A stretch of DNA of 64,000 bases, from assembly GCA_910584125.1 (NCBI GenBank), contig CAJTXU010000017.1, forward strand, positions 3,271-67,270, given 5' to 3'. The notes below the pieces were generated by a model, which made no database searches, was not told the DNA's origin, and worked only from the letters and a program-made list of their open reading frames with translations. Of this stretch, positions 40,608-49,822 are shown one piece after another. How positions within the stretch are numbered: the first letter of the stretch is position 1; every line of letters starts with the position of its first letter. The position numbers were made by a program, and so were the translations under genes. This DNA is from an uncultured Muribaculaceae bacterium. GTDB lineage: Bacteria; Bacteroidota; Bacteroidia; Bacteroidales; Muribaculaceae.

Positions 40608-42937
40608 AAGCGTTTGTGCAGTTGCTTGTGGCGGCCGTGGCGCTGACCGCGCTGGCGGCATGCTCGCCGACCAGATACGTGCCCCAGGGGCACTATCTGC
40701 TCGACGACGTGCGCCTGAAGGTCAACGACTCGACCGAGACCCTCTCCTCGCAGAACATGATGACATACGTCAGGCAGCGGCCCAACAACCGCGTCCTGCA
40801 CATCTCGCGGCTCCGCCTCGGGTTCTACAACATGAGCGGCACGGATTCGACCAAGTGGTGGAACAAGTGGATGCGTAAGCTCGGCGAGGCGCCCGTGGTG
40901 TTCGACGCCGGTGCCGCCGAGGCCGACTCGGCGATGCTGCTGCGCGCCATGCGCAACGCCGGATTCCTCGGCTCGTCGGTCAGCATCGACTCCACCGTCA
41001 ACCATAAGGGACGCCGCATCCGCCTCCGCTACACGCTCGACGCCGGCCGTCCTCACGTCATCAACAGCGTCGATTACGTCTTCCCCAACGACTCGCTGCG
41101 CGACCTCGTGATGCGCGACTCGATGAGATTCATCGTGCGCCCGGGGCGCCGCCTCGACCGCGAGATGCTCGAGGAGCAGCGCGAGTGGATCACCCAGCGG
41201 CTGCGCAACCGCGGATACTGGGCGTTCTCCAAGGAGTTCATCACCTTCAACGCCGACACCACCGCCGGCTCGCGTCTCGTAGACCTCACGATGACCGTCC
41301 ACCCGCCCTATCCTGCCGACGCGGGCAAGGTCAACCTCGACACCCACCGACAGTACCGTCTGCGCGACATCACCGTGATCGCCGACTTCGACGGCGACGA
41401 CTACCTCGGCCCGCGACGCAGGTCGGACCTCGACACCGTGGACTACAAGGGCCTCCGCATCCTCTACGAAGGCAAGGAATACCTGCGGCCGTCGGTGATC
41501 TACGAGAACTGCTTCCTGCGTCCCGGCACGCGATTCCGCCAGCGCGACGTCGACAACACTTACTCGGCCTTCGGTCGCCTCCAGATCCTGAAGTTCGTCC
41601 AGGTGCGCCTCGTCCCCGCGCCGGGCGACAACCCGGGCCTCATCGACGCCTACGTCCTGCTCACGCCGGGCAAATCGCAGTCAATCTCGCTCGAGGTGGA
41701 GGGCACCAACTCCGAGGGAGACCTCGGCGTGGCCCTCGGGCTGAACTATACCCACCGCAACGCCGGGCGCGGATCGGAGACGCTCAACTTCAAGCTCCGC
41801 GGAAGCTACCAGGCCATCGGCGGACATCTCGACGGATTCATACACAACCGTTTCATGGAGTACGGCCTCGAGACCTCCGTGACGTTCCCCAAGTTCAAGG
41901 CCCCATTCCTGCAGGAGAGCTTCAAGCGCAAGATCAAGGCCTCGACCGAGCTGCACCTATCGATCAACTATCAGGAGCGCCCAGAATACACGCGCATCAT
42001 CTCGACGGCCGGCTGGAGCTACAAATGGACCGAGCACTCCCAGCGGTTCCGCTACACGCTCACTCCGATCGACATCAACTACGTCTACCTGCCCAAGAGC
42101 ACCAACGACTTTCTCGACCTCATCGCACCCGACAACCCGCTGCTGAGATACAGCTACGAAGACCACTTCATCATGCGTCTCGGCTTCAACTTCTACTACA
42201 CCAACAAGCGGCGTCCGTCGGCCTTCCGCCTCCGTCGGCAGAAAGACATCGTGACCGTGCGCGCGCAGGGCGAGACCGCCGGCAACCTGCTCTTCGCCAT
42301 CAGCCGCATCGCCGAGCCCCACCGGCCGTTCCGCGAGAATCCCTACAAGGTGTTCGGCATCCGATACTCGCAGTATGTCCGCGCCGACGCCGACGCCACC
42401 TATCTGCGCATCTTCGACCGCCGCAACTCGCTGGCCTGCCACTTAGGCCTGGGCATCGGCGTGCCCTACGGCAACAGCTCGATCCTCCCCTTCGAGAAGC
42501 GATTCTACGGCGGCGGCGCCAACGGCGTCCGCGGCTGGGACGTCCGCACGCTCGGTCCAGGACGGTTCCCCGGCACGAACTCCGTGAGCGACTTCATCTA
42601 CCAGTGCGGCGACATACGCCTCAACATGAGCGTCGAATACCGCGCCAAGCTCTTCTGGGTAGTCGAGGCCGGAGTCTTCATCGACGCCGGCAACATCTGG
42701 ACCATCCACAACTACGAGACGCAGCCCTACGGCATGTTCCGCTTCAAATCCTTCTACAAGGAGCTCGCCGCGGCCTACGGCGTCGGCCTGCGCCTTGACT
42801 TCAACTACTTCCTCGTGCGCCTCGACCTCGGCATGAAGGCCCACAACCCGGCAATCGACCAGGAGCCCTGGCCTCTGATCCATCCCAAGTGGGGCCGCGA
42901 CCATTCGTTTCATTTCTCCATCGGATATCCGTTCTGA
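40604..42937 (+). CDS. BamA/TamA-family outer-membrane protein
   Basis: A 777-residue protein. The N-terminal signal LTALAACSP has a lipobox with Cys near residue 20, which is usual for Bacteroidales TamA-like proteins. Residues about 25-380 contain POTRA-like repeats (YVPQGHYLLDDVRLKVND, VNHKGRRIRLRYTLDAG, RQYRLRDITVIADF). From about 400 the sequence shows alternating beta strands ending in a typical aromatic C-terminal strand (HFSIGYPF), the bacterial surface-antigen barrel. GGGANGVRGWDVRTLGPG contains the conserved loop-6 VRGW motif. It inserts or translocates outer-membrane or surface proteins. The start overlaps the stop of ampG. A long in-frame extension through the ampG gene was rejected. 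Confidence 0.92.
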   Translation: MKAFVQLLVAAVALTALAACSPTRYVPQGHYLLDDVRLKVNDSTETLSSQNMMTYVRQRPNNRVLHISRLRLGFYNMSGTDSTKWWNKWMRKLGEAPVVFDAGAAEADSAMLLRAMRNAGFLGSSVSIDSTVNHKGRRIRLRYTLDAGRPHVINSVDYVFPNDSLRDLVMRDSMRFIVRPGRRLDREMLEEQREWITQRLRNRGYWAFSKEFITFNADTTAGSRLVDLTMTVHPPYPADAGKVNLDTHRQYRLRDITVIADFDGDDYLGPRRRSDLDTVDYKGLRILYEGKEYLRPSVIYENCFLRPGTRFRQRDVDNTYSAFGRLQILKFVQVRLVPAPGDNPGLIDAYVLLTPGKSQSISLEVEGTNSEGDLGVALGLNYTHRNAGRGSETLNFKLRGSYQAIGGHLDGFIHNRFMEYGLETSVTFPKFKAPFLQESFKRKIKASTELHLSINYQERPEYTRIISTAGWSYKWTEHSQRFRYTLTPIDINYVYLPKSTNDFLDLIAPDNPLLRYSYEDHFIMRLGFNFYYTNKRRPSAFRLRRQKDIVTVRAQGETAGNLLFAISRIAEPHRPFRENPYKVFGIRYSQYVRADADATYLRIFDRRNSLACHLGLGIGVPYGNSSILPFEKRFYGGGANGVRGWDVRTLGPGRFPGTNSVSDFIYQCGDIRLNMSVEYRAKLFWVVEAGVFIDAGNIWTIHNYETQPYGMFRFKSFYKELAAAYGVGLRLDFNYFLVRLDLGMKAHNPAIDQEPWPLIHPKWGRDHSFHFSIGYPF

Positions 42938-42939
42938 CC

Positions 42940-44013
42940 ATGCGCATCCTCCTCCCTACGCTCGCCGCTCTCGGAGCCCTCGGAGCCTCCCTCGCTCCCA
43001 CGCTCCCTGCTTCTCCCACCTCCCAGACGACCATCCTCCCCGAAGTCGTGGTCGAGCCGAAGAAGAGGCAGGTGCTCCACATCACGGGCTACATGCGCGA
43101 ATACTCGACGCTCACCACCTACGGCGACACGCTGCTGCTCTTCCGCGAGAAGACGGTCGACTTCATGGTGCCCACGCGCCGGGCCAAGGGATATGAAGGC
43201 TGGCTGCGTCCGCGTGTGCTCGCCTCCCGGTCGTACTATCATTTCACCGACGCCGCCGGACTCGACAGCGTCAGCGACCGCTATCAGAGGCACATCTCGT
43301 GGTCGGACTGGCTGGAGATCTTCGACCGCGTGCCACTGCCCGACGCACTGCGCCACACCGTCTCGGCCACCGACACGCTGCGCGGCCGATACAGCCCGGC
43401 GGTGACATGGGCCCGCGACGACGACGACGTCTCGATCGCCGTCGACGTGCTCGCCGCCCCGGCCGCGTCGCCATGGACTCCCGCACTGCATTCCATCTTC
43501 AAGGACCGCGTGGAGTTCTACCGCTTCAAGGTCAACTACTATCTCACCGGCGTCGACGACTACGAGGCTCAGGCCGACAACATCGCCCTCGTCACCTTCG
43601 ACGTCGAGACCGGCGGCCGCGGCTGGGACGTGATGAACCAGTTCCGCCGCGACGAGGCCTTCATCATCAACACCTACTCCGAGCTCTACGTCACCGGCAC
43701 CGAATATCTCACCAAGCGCGAGGCCGCGCGGCTCGAGAAGACGCCGCCCGCCGCCGAGGATGTCGGAATCCACGCCCCGCACGCCGCCCCCGACCTCGAG
43801 CCCGAGATTCTGGCCCTCATGCTGCGTGTCGACAATTTCGACTGGACGGCCCACCGCCTCGCCGACAAGGCCGACCCACGCTATGCCGGAAAGAAGATTC
43901 CCGAGACGTTCCAGAAGAGACCCAACATCCTGAAACGCGCCATCCGGTCGATTATCAAAGACAACGTCTGGCCCAAGGAGGGGATGCAGGGCAAATTCAT
44001 CCTCGGCCGATAA
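42940..44013 (+). CDS. Hypothetical periplasmic protein
   Basis: A 357-residue protein with an N-terminal signal (LLPTLAALGALGASLAP) and then TTILPEVVVEPKKRQVLHITGYMREYSTLTTYGDT, resembling the TonB-linked extension or carboxypeptidase-regulatory-like starts in Bacteroidales. No catalytic motif is evident in the rest, which has long beta-type segments. The frame begins earlier (42889), but the ATG at 42940 opens directly with the signal peptide and follows the barrel gene by two bases. It may be a lipid or protein partner of the BamA/TamA-like protein. I know no family name. Confidence 0.75.
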   Translation: MRILLPTLAALGALGASLAPTLPASPTSQTTILPEVVVEPKKRQVLHITGYMREYSTLTTYGDTLLLFREKTVDFMVPTRRAKGYEGWLRPRVLASRSYYHFTDAAGLDSVSDRYQRHISWSDWLEIFDRVPLPDALRHTVSATDTLRGRYSPAVTWARDDDDVSIAVDVLAAPAASPWTPALHSIFKDRVEFYRFKVNYYLTGVDDYEAQADNIALVTFDVETGGRGWDVMNQFRRDEAFIINTYSELYVTGTEYLTKREAARLEKTPPAAEDVGIHAPHAAPDLEPEILALMLRVDNFDWTAHRLADKADPRYAGKKIPETFQKRPNILKRAIRSIIKDNVWPKEGMQGKFILGR

Positions 44014-44028
44014 TTTAACATCAGAAAT

Positions 44029-44059
44029 TTTGGATTTTCAGTTTTAATGGCTAAATTTG
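44029..44059 (+). promoter_or_regulatory. Promoter of the HAD phosphatase (TTTG, 19 bases, TAAATTTG)
   Basis: TTTG at 44029-44032 and TAAATTTG at 44052-44059 with a 19-base spacer, a full consensus match giving a short leader before the ATG at 44083. Confidence 0.75.
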
Positions 44060-44082
44060 TCGATTATTAAAAAAAATAATCG

Positions 44083-44742
44083 ATGAAACAACTCGTCATA
44101 TTCGATCTTGACGGCACTTTGCTCAACACGATCGCCGATCTCGGCAACGCCTGCAACCACGCCCTGAAGCTCGGCGGATATTCCGAACATCCCCTTTCGG
44201 CCTACAACTACATGGTCGGCAACGGGGTGAGAAGGCTCATGGAACGCGCGGCCTCCGACGCCTCGCCCGAAGAGATAGAGCGTCTGTTGGCGGAGTTCCG
44301 CAAATACTACGACGACCACTGCACCGACTTCACCAAGCCCTACCCCGGCATCCCCGAGCTGCTCGGCCAGCTCAACCAGCGGGGCATACGCGTGGCCGTG
44401 GCCTCCAATAAATACCAGGCGGCCGTCGACAAGATAATCTCGCATTACTTTCCCGACATACCGTTCGCGACGGTCCACGGCGAGCGTGCCGGCATACCCA
44501 AGAAGCCCGACCCGTCGGTGGTGTTCGCCGTGCTGAGCGACTCGCCGGCGCCGAAAGCGTCGGTGATGATGGTGGGGGACTCGGCCGTCGACATGGAGAC
44601 GGCGCGACGCGCCTGCGTGGAGTCAGTGGGCGTCACATGGGGCTTCCGCCCCGTGTCGGAGCTCCGCAGTGCCTACGCCGACCACATCGTCTCCGACACC
44701 ACCCAGATCCTCGACCTCGCCCTCGGCAAGACACTCCTGTAG
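44083..44742 (+). CDS. HAD hydrolase, phosphoglycolate-phosphatase-like
   Basis: A 219-residue cytoplasmic phosphatase with all four HAD motifs: FDLDGTLLNT (nucleophile D8 and D10), VASNKYQ (Thr/Ser motif II), KKPDPS (Lys motif III) and MMVGDSAVDMETA (acidic motif IV). The cap is the small helical type 1 found in Gph-like phosphoglycolate phosphatases and pyrophosphatases. It is short-leader transcribed from its own promoter and probably ends at the following repeat. Confidence 0.92.
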   Translation: MKQLVIFDLDGTLLNTIADLGNACNHALKLGGYSEHPLSAYNYMVGNGVRRLMERAASDASPEEIERLLAEFRKYYDDHCTDFTKPYPGIPELLGQLNQRGIRVAVASNKYQAAVDKIISHYFPDIPFATVHGERAGIPKKPDPSVVFAVLSDSPAPKASVMMVGDSAVDMETARRACVESVGVTWGFRPVSELRSAYADHIVSDTTQILDLALGKTLL

Positions 44743-44776
44743 CGTCTCAGCGCGGAGCCCCGAAGGCGGAGCCTCC

Positions 44777-44799
44777 GTGGCGCGACCGAAGGGAGCGCT
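44777..44799 (+). repeat. Dispersed 23-base repeat, copy 2 of 3
   Basis: Identical to copies at 5007-5029 and 48402-48424. It lies 35 bases after the HAD stop, preceded by the short GC-rich word GCGGAGCCTCC (44766-44776). Confidence 0.8.
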
Positions 44800-44834
44800 A
44801 AGATACATTACAACACACAATAACAGTTTTACCT

Positions 44835-47800
44835 ATGGCAAAAAAGACTACTCTGACGATCGCCGGCCTGACCGCCGCGATCGCGCTGACCGCCTTCGGT
44901 TACGAAGCCGTCAGCCAGAAGCCAACCGACGCCGACCTCTCATCCGGTCAGTCGGCAAGGCCGTTGCAGCTCTATGAGCTCGGAAAGACACACACGACTC
45001 GCCATCGCGCCCCGGATGGGGGCTACACCGCGCCCGTGACTTTCGCCCCGACACAGGAACAGTTCGCCGAATGCTCCATCCTCGACCTCAACGAGGACAA
45101 CAAGACCTGGACATTCACCAACAATTCCTTCACCTACACCTACAGCACGGCCAACGCCGCCAACGACTGGTGCATGCTTCCCGCCGTCAACTGCAACGCC
45201 GGAAAGTGCAAGATCTCCTTCTCCTACAAGAACGCGAACTCCTCCTATCCCGAATCGTTCAAGGTCTTCGTCGGTGACGCAGCCACCGTCGAGGCCATGA
45301 CCATTCCCGTGGCCGAGAGAATCAATTTCACTAACAAGGAATACGCCACCGCGGAGGCGATGGTCGAGCTCCCGCATGCGGGCGAATGGCACGTCGGCCT
45401 CTACGCCTGTTCGGACGCCGACAAATACAAATTCCACATTAAGGACGTCTCGATCGTCGTTCTTGACGACAACCAGCCGATGCCTCCTGTCATCACCATC
45501 GATACCGAGGGTCTGGACTGCGGCGTGACCGTCACGATGCCCACCGAGAACCTCGCCGGATTGCCCCTCGAGGCCGCCTCGCTCGACGCCAAGGTCTATC
45601 TTGACGGCAACCTGATGGAGGGCGGCGAGTTCTCGGCCGCTCCCGGCGAGTCGAAGACACTGCGGACCATTCTGCCCACAAGCGGCAACCACACTTTCAC
45701 CGCGACCGCCTCTTTCGAAAGCGACGGCAAGACCCTCACCTCGACAGAGGCAACGGTGTCGCAGGTCTTCACCAAGAAGCAGCCCGTGCCCACACCCACG
45801 GGATACGTCTTCGAGCCTGACGCCGACGAATTCTCTTGGTGCACGGTGATCGACTCCAACGGCGACAACACCACCTGGAGCCACGCCGACTCCGGAATGC
45901 CCACCGACGGCGCCGTCTCTTCCAACGCATTCCGTTACTCCTACTCATACAGCCAGACCGGCGACGACTGGCTGATTCTCCCCGTGTTCGACGGCTCGAC
46001 CGGCGGCGCCCATCAGCTCAACTTCAACCTCGCCAGCAAATATGACGAGGAGTCGATGCAGATCTGCGTGGCCACCGAGCCCACAGTCGAGGCCCTCAGC
46101 CAGAACGTGATCTGGGACCAGTCGTTCAAGCTTGACAATACGTTCCAGGCCCAGAAGGCCCTCTTCACCGTGGAGGAAGGCAAGGACTACTACATCGCGT
46201 TCCACGCCACTTCCCCCGCCTACAGATCTTTCATATTCATCCAGAACGTCTATGTCAGCAAGGTCAACGGCGAGGCCCCCGCTCGCCCCGCTCTCTCCGA
46301 CCCCGTCTTCGACGGCGGTGACGGCACGGTGACGCTCACCATGCCCTCCGACAATCTCGACGGCAACGCGCTGACCGCCGACAAGGTCTATGCCGAAGTC
46401 ACCGTCGACGGCCAGACCTACGGCTCCGTGCCCGAGGCTGCCCCCGGCGAGACTGTGACTCTGAATTTCAACGGCCTTGCATTGGGCTCGCACCGCGTCG
46501 AGGCCAAGGCCTATATTCTGGACGGAGACGAGAAGGTTTATTCAGAGGCGGCGTCGATATCGTTCAAGACCACTATGTCGTCGTCGTTCGCTTACTCCCT
46601 TCCGCTCGACCTCGACCTCAACACGTCGACTTTCGAGTATTTCGTGGCTTTCAACGAGAACAACGACGATAAGGAGTGGGAAGGCGCCACCGACTGGTTC
46701 GAGCTCAGCTATCACGGCACAAATTCCGCCGACGACTGGATCATATCGCCCGCCGTCGACTTCAGCGAGGCCGGCAACTATGAAATCGTGCTGACGGCCA
46801 GAAACAGCTCTTCGAGCTATGCGGAGAAAGTGGCGCTCTCAATCGGCCGAGAGAGAACCGTCGCAGGCATGACTACCGAAGTCCTCCCCGTCACCGAACT
46901 GACGAGCGGCGAATGGCAGAATCTGACGAAAATCGTCAGCATCGACGAACCCGGCCGCTACTTTGTCGGCATCCACGGCGTCTCCGACCCCAACAAGCTA
47001 AGACTCCAGGTGAGCCATCTCGCCATCAGCAAGAGCAACATCAACGCCCTATCGCCCGCGGCTGTCGAGGACCTCGCTGCCGAAGGATTCGAGACCGGCG
47101 AACTCAAGGCCGACGTCTCGTTCACTTTCCCTGTGAAGAATTTCAGCGGCAATGACATCGACATCAACACCGACCTCACCGCCACCGTGACGAGCGCGTC
47201 CGAGACCAAGACTGTAAGCGGCAAGCCCGGCTCGCAGGGTGCCCTCCAGATCGCATGTCCCGAAGGCACAAGCGAGATCCGCGTCGTCATCTCGAACACC
47301 GAAGGCGAAAGCCCCGCCGCCGTCACCGGCGTGAACTGCGGCCTCGACACACCCAAGGCCCCCGTGCTCACGGCTCTCACCTATAGTGAGGACAACCTTT
47401 CGGCCACCATTCATTTCGAACCCGTCACCGAGGGCGTCAACGGCGGCCATGTCAACGCCGGACACATCGACTACTACCTATTTGAGTGGGACGAGGACGA
47501 CCAGGACTGGTATCAGGTCGACGTCGAGGAGAACGTGACCTCCTTCACTTACAGCGTGCCCGCAGGCTCGTCTCAGGAACTGATCACACTCGGCGTGCAG
47601 TGCTACAACGGTCTTAACTCCGGCTCGAGCATCGAAAGCTTCAGCGTCACTCTCGGCGAGCCCGTGGCTCTTCCCATCAGAGAGAACTTCGAGAACGGCC
47701 AGCTGCACCACTCGATCGCGGTCGGCTCGTCGAGCTACTACGCTCCGGAATGGAGCCTTGTAAAGCCTGAGAATGTCATCGCCGAGGCTGTCTCGACCGA

Positions 47801-48386
47801 CGGCGGATACGCTCTCTATGGCGAGACAAACTCGTATTATCCGACCAGCTCGTTCATCTATCTGCCGAAGTTCTCGACCGAGGACATCTACAATCCGACG
47901 TTGCAGCTCATCTCTTACAAGCACACTGCCGGCTGCGAGATCACCGTCTACGCGAGCAGCCACGACTCGGCCGAGCCCGAGGCGATCGGTACGATCGAGA
48001 TTCCGGCCTCCAACGAAGGCTGGGCCGACGTCTCTTTCCCACTGCCCGAGACGCTGAAGAACCACAAGTGGGTGGAGATCTATTTCCACGTCAACTTCAC
48101 GCAGGGCTCGTCGTCGGTTCCTCTGATTGACGCCTACCGCATGCTGACCAACGACCCCAACGCCATCGACGGCATCGCCGACGACGCGGCCTCCAGATAC
48201 GTCCGCGGCGGCAAGGGAGCCATCGCCATCGCCGGCTACGCCGGTGAGGAAGTGAATGTCTGCAACCTCGCGGGACAGACCGTCTCGAACGGCAATGCCG
48301 CCGAGGGCGTGCACTACGTCATCGTCGAGCCCGGCGTCTATGTAGTCAAGGCCGGCACCGACAGCTACAAGGTGCTCGTCAAGTAA
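44835..48386 (+). CDS. Large secreted multi-domain adhesin-like protein (cleaved-adhesin/choice-of-anchor-J repeats)
   Basis: A 1183-residue exported protein. After a signal peptide (about residues 1-28) come repeated beta-jelly-roll modules: EQFAECSILDLNEDNKTW ... NDWCMLPAV near 74-215, DEFSWCTVIDSNGDNTTW ... DDWLILPVF near 331-480, FNENNDDKEWEG ... DDWIISPAV near 599-735, and a fourth, more divergent one near 955-1110. Each repeat has an Asp-Asp-Trp motif and aromatic strands; between them lie Ig-like linkers (DCGVTVTMPTENLAG, GTVTLTMPSDNLDG). Fibronectin-III-like segments precede the fourth module. The end, VCNLAGQTVSNGNAAEGVHYVIVEPGVYVVKAGTDSYKVLVK, resembles a type IX secretion C-terminal signal. 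The repeats suggest binding of glycans or host proteins at the surface. Confidence 0.8.
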   Translation: MAKKTTLTIAGLTAAIALTAFGYEAVSQKPTDADLSSGQSARPLQLYELGKTHTTRHRAPDGGYTAPVTFAPTQEQFAECSILDLNEDNKTWTFTNNSFTYTYSTANAANDWCMLPAVNCNAGKCKISFSYKNANSSYPESFKVFVGDAATVEAMTIPVAERINFTNKEYATAEAMVELPHAGEWHVGLYACSDADKYKFHIKDVSIVVLDDNQPMPPVITIDTEGLDCGVTVTMPTENLAGLPLEAASLDAKVYLDGNLMEGGEFSAAPGESKTLRTILPTSGNHTFTATASFESDGKTLTSTEATVSQVFTKKQPVPTPTGYVFEPDADEFSWCTVIDSNGDNTTWSHADSGMPTDGAVSSNAFRYSYSYSQTGDDWLILPVFDGSTGGAHQLNFNLASKYDEESMQICVATEPTVEALSQNVIWDQSFKLDNTFQAQKALFTVEEGKDYYIAFHATSPAYRSFIFIQNVYVSKVNGEAPARPALSDPVFDGGDGTVTLTMPSDNLDGNALTADKVYAEVTVDGQTYGSVPEAAPGETVTLNFNGLALGSHRVEAKAYILDGDEKVYSEAASISFKTTMSSSFAYSLPLDLDLNTSTFEYFVAFNENNDDKEWEGATDWFELSYHGTNSADDWIISPAVDFSEAGNYEIVLTARNSSSSYAEKVALSIGRERTVAGMTTEVLPVTELTSGEWQNLTKIVSIDEPGRYFVGIHGVSDPNKLRLQVSHLAISKSNINALSPAAVEDLAAEGFETGELKADVSFTFPVKNFSGNDIDINTDLTATVTSASETKTVSGKPGSQGALQIACPEGTSEIRVVISNTEGESPAAVTGVNCGLDTPKAPVLTALTYSEDNLSATIHFEPVTEGVNGGHVNAGHIDYYLFEWDEDDQDWYQVDVEENVTSFTYSVPAGSSQELITLGVQCYNGLNSGSSIESFSVTLGEPVALPIRENFENGQLHHSIAVGSSSYYAPEWSLVKPENVIAEAVSTDGGYALYGETNSYYPTSSFIYLPKFSTEDIYNPTLQLISYKHTAGCEITVYASSHDSAEPEAIGTIEIPASNEGWADVSFPLPETLKNHKWVEIYFHVNFTQGSSSVPLIDAYRMLTNDPNAIDGIADDAASRYVRGGKGAIAIAGYAGEEVNVCNLAGQTVSNGNAAEGVHYVIVEPGVYVVKAGTDSYKVLVK

Positions 48387-48401
48387 GATTCCCGCGCGAT
48401 C

Positions 48402-48424
48402 GTGGCGCGACCGAAGGGAGCGCT
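48402..48424 (+). repeat. Dispersed 23-base repeat, copy 3 of 3
   Basis: Identical to copies 1 and 2; it lies 15 bases after the adhesin stop and 16 bases before an intrinsic terminator. Confidence 0.8.
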
Positions 48425-48439
48425 CAGGACAGATTGGGA

Positions 48440-48472
48440 GGGCCGTGCCGCAAGGGCACGGCCCCCTTTTTT
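48440..48472 (+). terminator. Intrinsic terminator of the adhesin gene
   Basis: GGGCCGTGCC (48440-48449) pairs with GGCACGGCCC (48455-48464) around GCAAG, followed by a T-run ending at 48472. Confidence 0.85.
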
Positions 48473-48511
48473 CGTTTTTATGTTTTATAACATAATATTT
48501 TTCGCTTGCCG

Positions 48512-48545
48512 TTTGGTGCAAAAGTTGTAAATTTGGCGCGAAAAA
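48512..48545 (+). promoter_or_regulatory. ald promoter
   Basis: TTTG at 48512-48515 and TAAATTTG at 48538-48545, 22 bases apart, slightly longer than optimal. Confidence 0.55.
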
Positions 48546-48613
48546 CAAGATAACCTCTGTCCGTCGCCCGCGGCGGCCTATCTGATAAGAACCCAATCTA
48601 ATACACAAGCATT

Positions 48614-49720
48614 ATGAAAATCGGAATCCCAAAAGAGATCAAGAACAATGAGAACCGCGTGGGCGCGACCCCCGCGGGAGTGAAGGAACTCGTGGCCCAC
48701 GGCCATGAACTGTTCGTTCAGCACACGGCCGGCGAGGGCAGCGGCTTCGCCGACGCGGAATATGTAGCCGCAGGCGCCACCATCCTCCCCACCATCGAGG
48801 ACGTCTACGCTACCGCCGACATGATCATCAAGGTGAAGGAACCGATTGCCCCCGAATACAAGCTTATCCGCAAGGGCCAGCTGCTCTTCACATACTTCCA
48901 CTTCGCCTCCGACCGCGAGCTGCTCGACGCCATGCTCGAGAGCGGCGCGACCTGCATCGCCTATGAGACCGTGACCGACCGCGACCACCGTCTGCCGCTG
49001 CTCATCCCGATGAGCGAGGTCGCAGGCCGCATGTCGATCCAGGAAGGAGCCCGTTTCCTCGAGAAGCCCCAGGGCGGACGCGGCGTGCTGATGGGCGGCG
49101 TCCCCGGCGTGAAGCCCGCCAAGGTGCTCGTGCTCGGCGCCGGCGTAGTCGGCCGTAACGCAGCCCTCATGGCAGCCGGTCTCGGTGCCGACGTCACCAT
49201 CACCGACGTCAACCTCAACGTGCTCCGCCACTGCGCCGAGGTGATGCCCAAGAACGTCAAGACTCTCTACTCCTCGCGCCACAACATCGAGCAGGAACTC
49301 CCCTCGACCGACCTCGTGATCGGTTCGGTGCTCGTGCCCGGAGCCAAGACTCCCCACCTCGTCACGGCCGACATGGTGAAGCTGATGCGTCCCGGATCGG
49401 TGATGGTCGACGTCGCCGTTGACCAGGGCGGCTGCTTCGAGACGACTCACCCGACCACACACAGCGAGCCGACATACGTCGTTGACGGTGTCGTGCAGTA
49501 TGCCGTGGCCAACATCCCCGGCGCCGTGCCCTACACCTCGACACTCGCCCTCACCAACGCCACGATGCCCTACGCCGTGCGTCTCGCCGACCTCGGTTGG
49601 GTCGAGGCTTGCAAGCGCGACAAGGGTCTGGCCGACGGCGTCAACGTCGTTGACGGCAAGATCACGTTCAAGGCCGTGGCCGAGGCCTTCGACCTCGAAT
49701 ACACTCCCCTCGCACTCTAA
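48614..49720 (+). CDS. ald: Alanine dehydrogenase
   Basis: A 368-residue NAD-dependent enzyme that converts L-alanine to pyruvate and ammonia. The N-terminus MKIGIPKEIKNNENRVG and the region MIIKVKEPIAPEYKL (catalytic Lys) and FTYFHFASD (catalytic His) are diagnostic. The Rossmann segment VLVLGAGVVGRNAALMAAGLGADVTITDVN binds NAD. The C-terminal HPTTHSEPTYVVDGVVQYAVANIPGAVP is the family signature. It has its own promoter and is followed by a strong terminator. Cytoplasmic; links amino-acid and pyruvate pools. Confidence 0.97.
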   Translation: MKIGIPKEIKNNENRVGATPAGVKELVAHGHELFVQHTAGEGSGFADAEYVAAGATILPTIEDVYATADMIIKVKEPIAPEYKLIRKGQLLFTYFHFASDRELLDAMLESGATCIAYETVTDRDHRLPLLIPMSEVAGRMSIQEGARFLEKPQGGRGVLMGGVPGVKPAKVLVLGAGVVGRNAALMAAGLGADVTITDVNLNVLRHCAEVMPKNVKTLYSSRHNIEQELPSTDLVIGSVLVPGAKTPHLVTADMVKLMRPGSVMVDVAVDQGGCFETTHPTTHSEPTYVVDGVVQYAVANIPGAVPYTSTLALTNATMPYAVRLADLGWVEACKRDKGLADGVNVVDGKITFKAVAEAFDLEYTPLAL

Positions 49721-49747
49721 CACTAACTTACAATCTCACCGTTACCG

Positions 49748-49780
49748 GGTTTCCGGACATCGCGTCCGGAAACCATTTTT
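49748..49780 (+). terminator. Intrinsic terminator of ald
   Basis: GGTTTCCGGAC (49748-49758) and GTCCGGAAACC (49764-49774) form an 11-base-pair stem around ATCGC, followed by ATTTTT. Confidence 0.88.
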
Positions 49781-49822
49781 CGTGCCCACGCGTTATAACA
49801 GATGGATATTAACACAGAAAAT

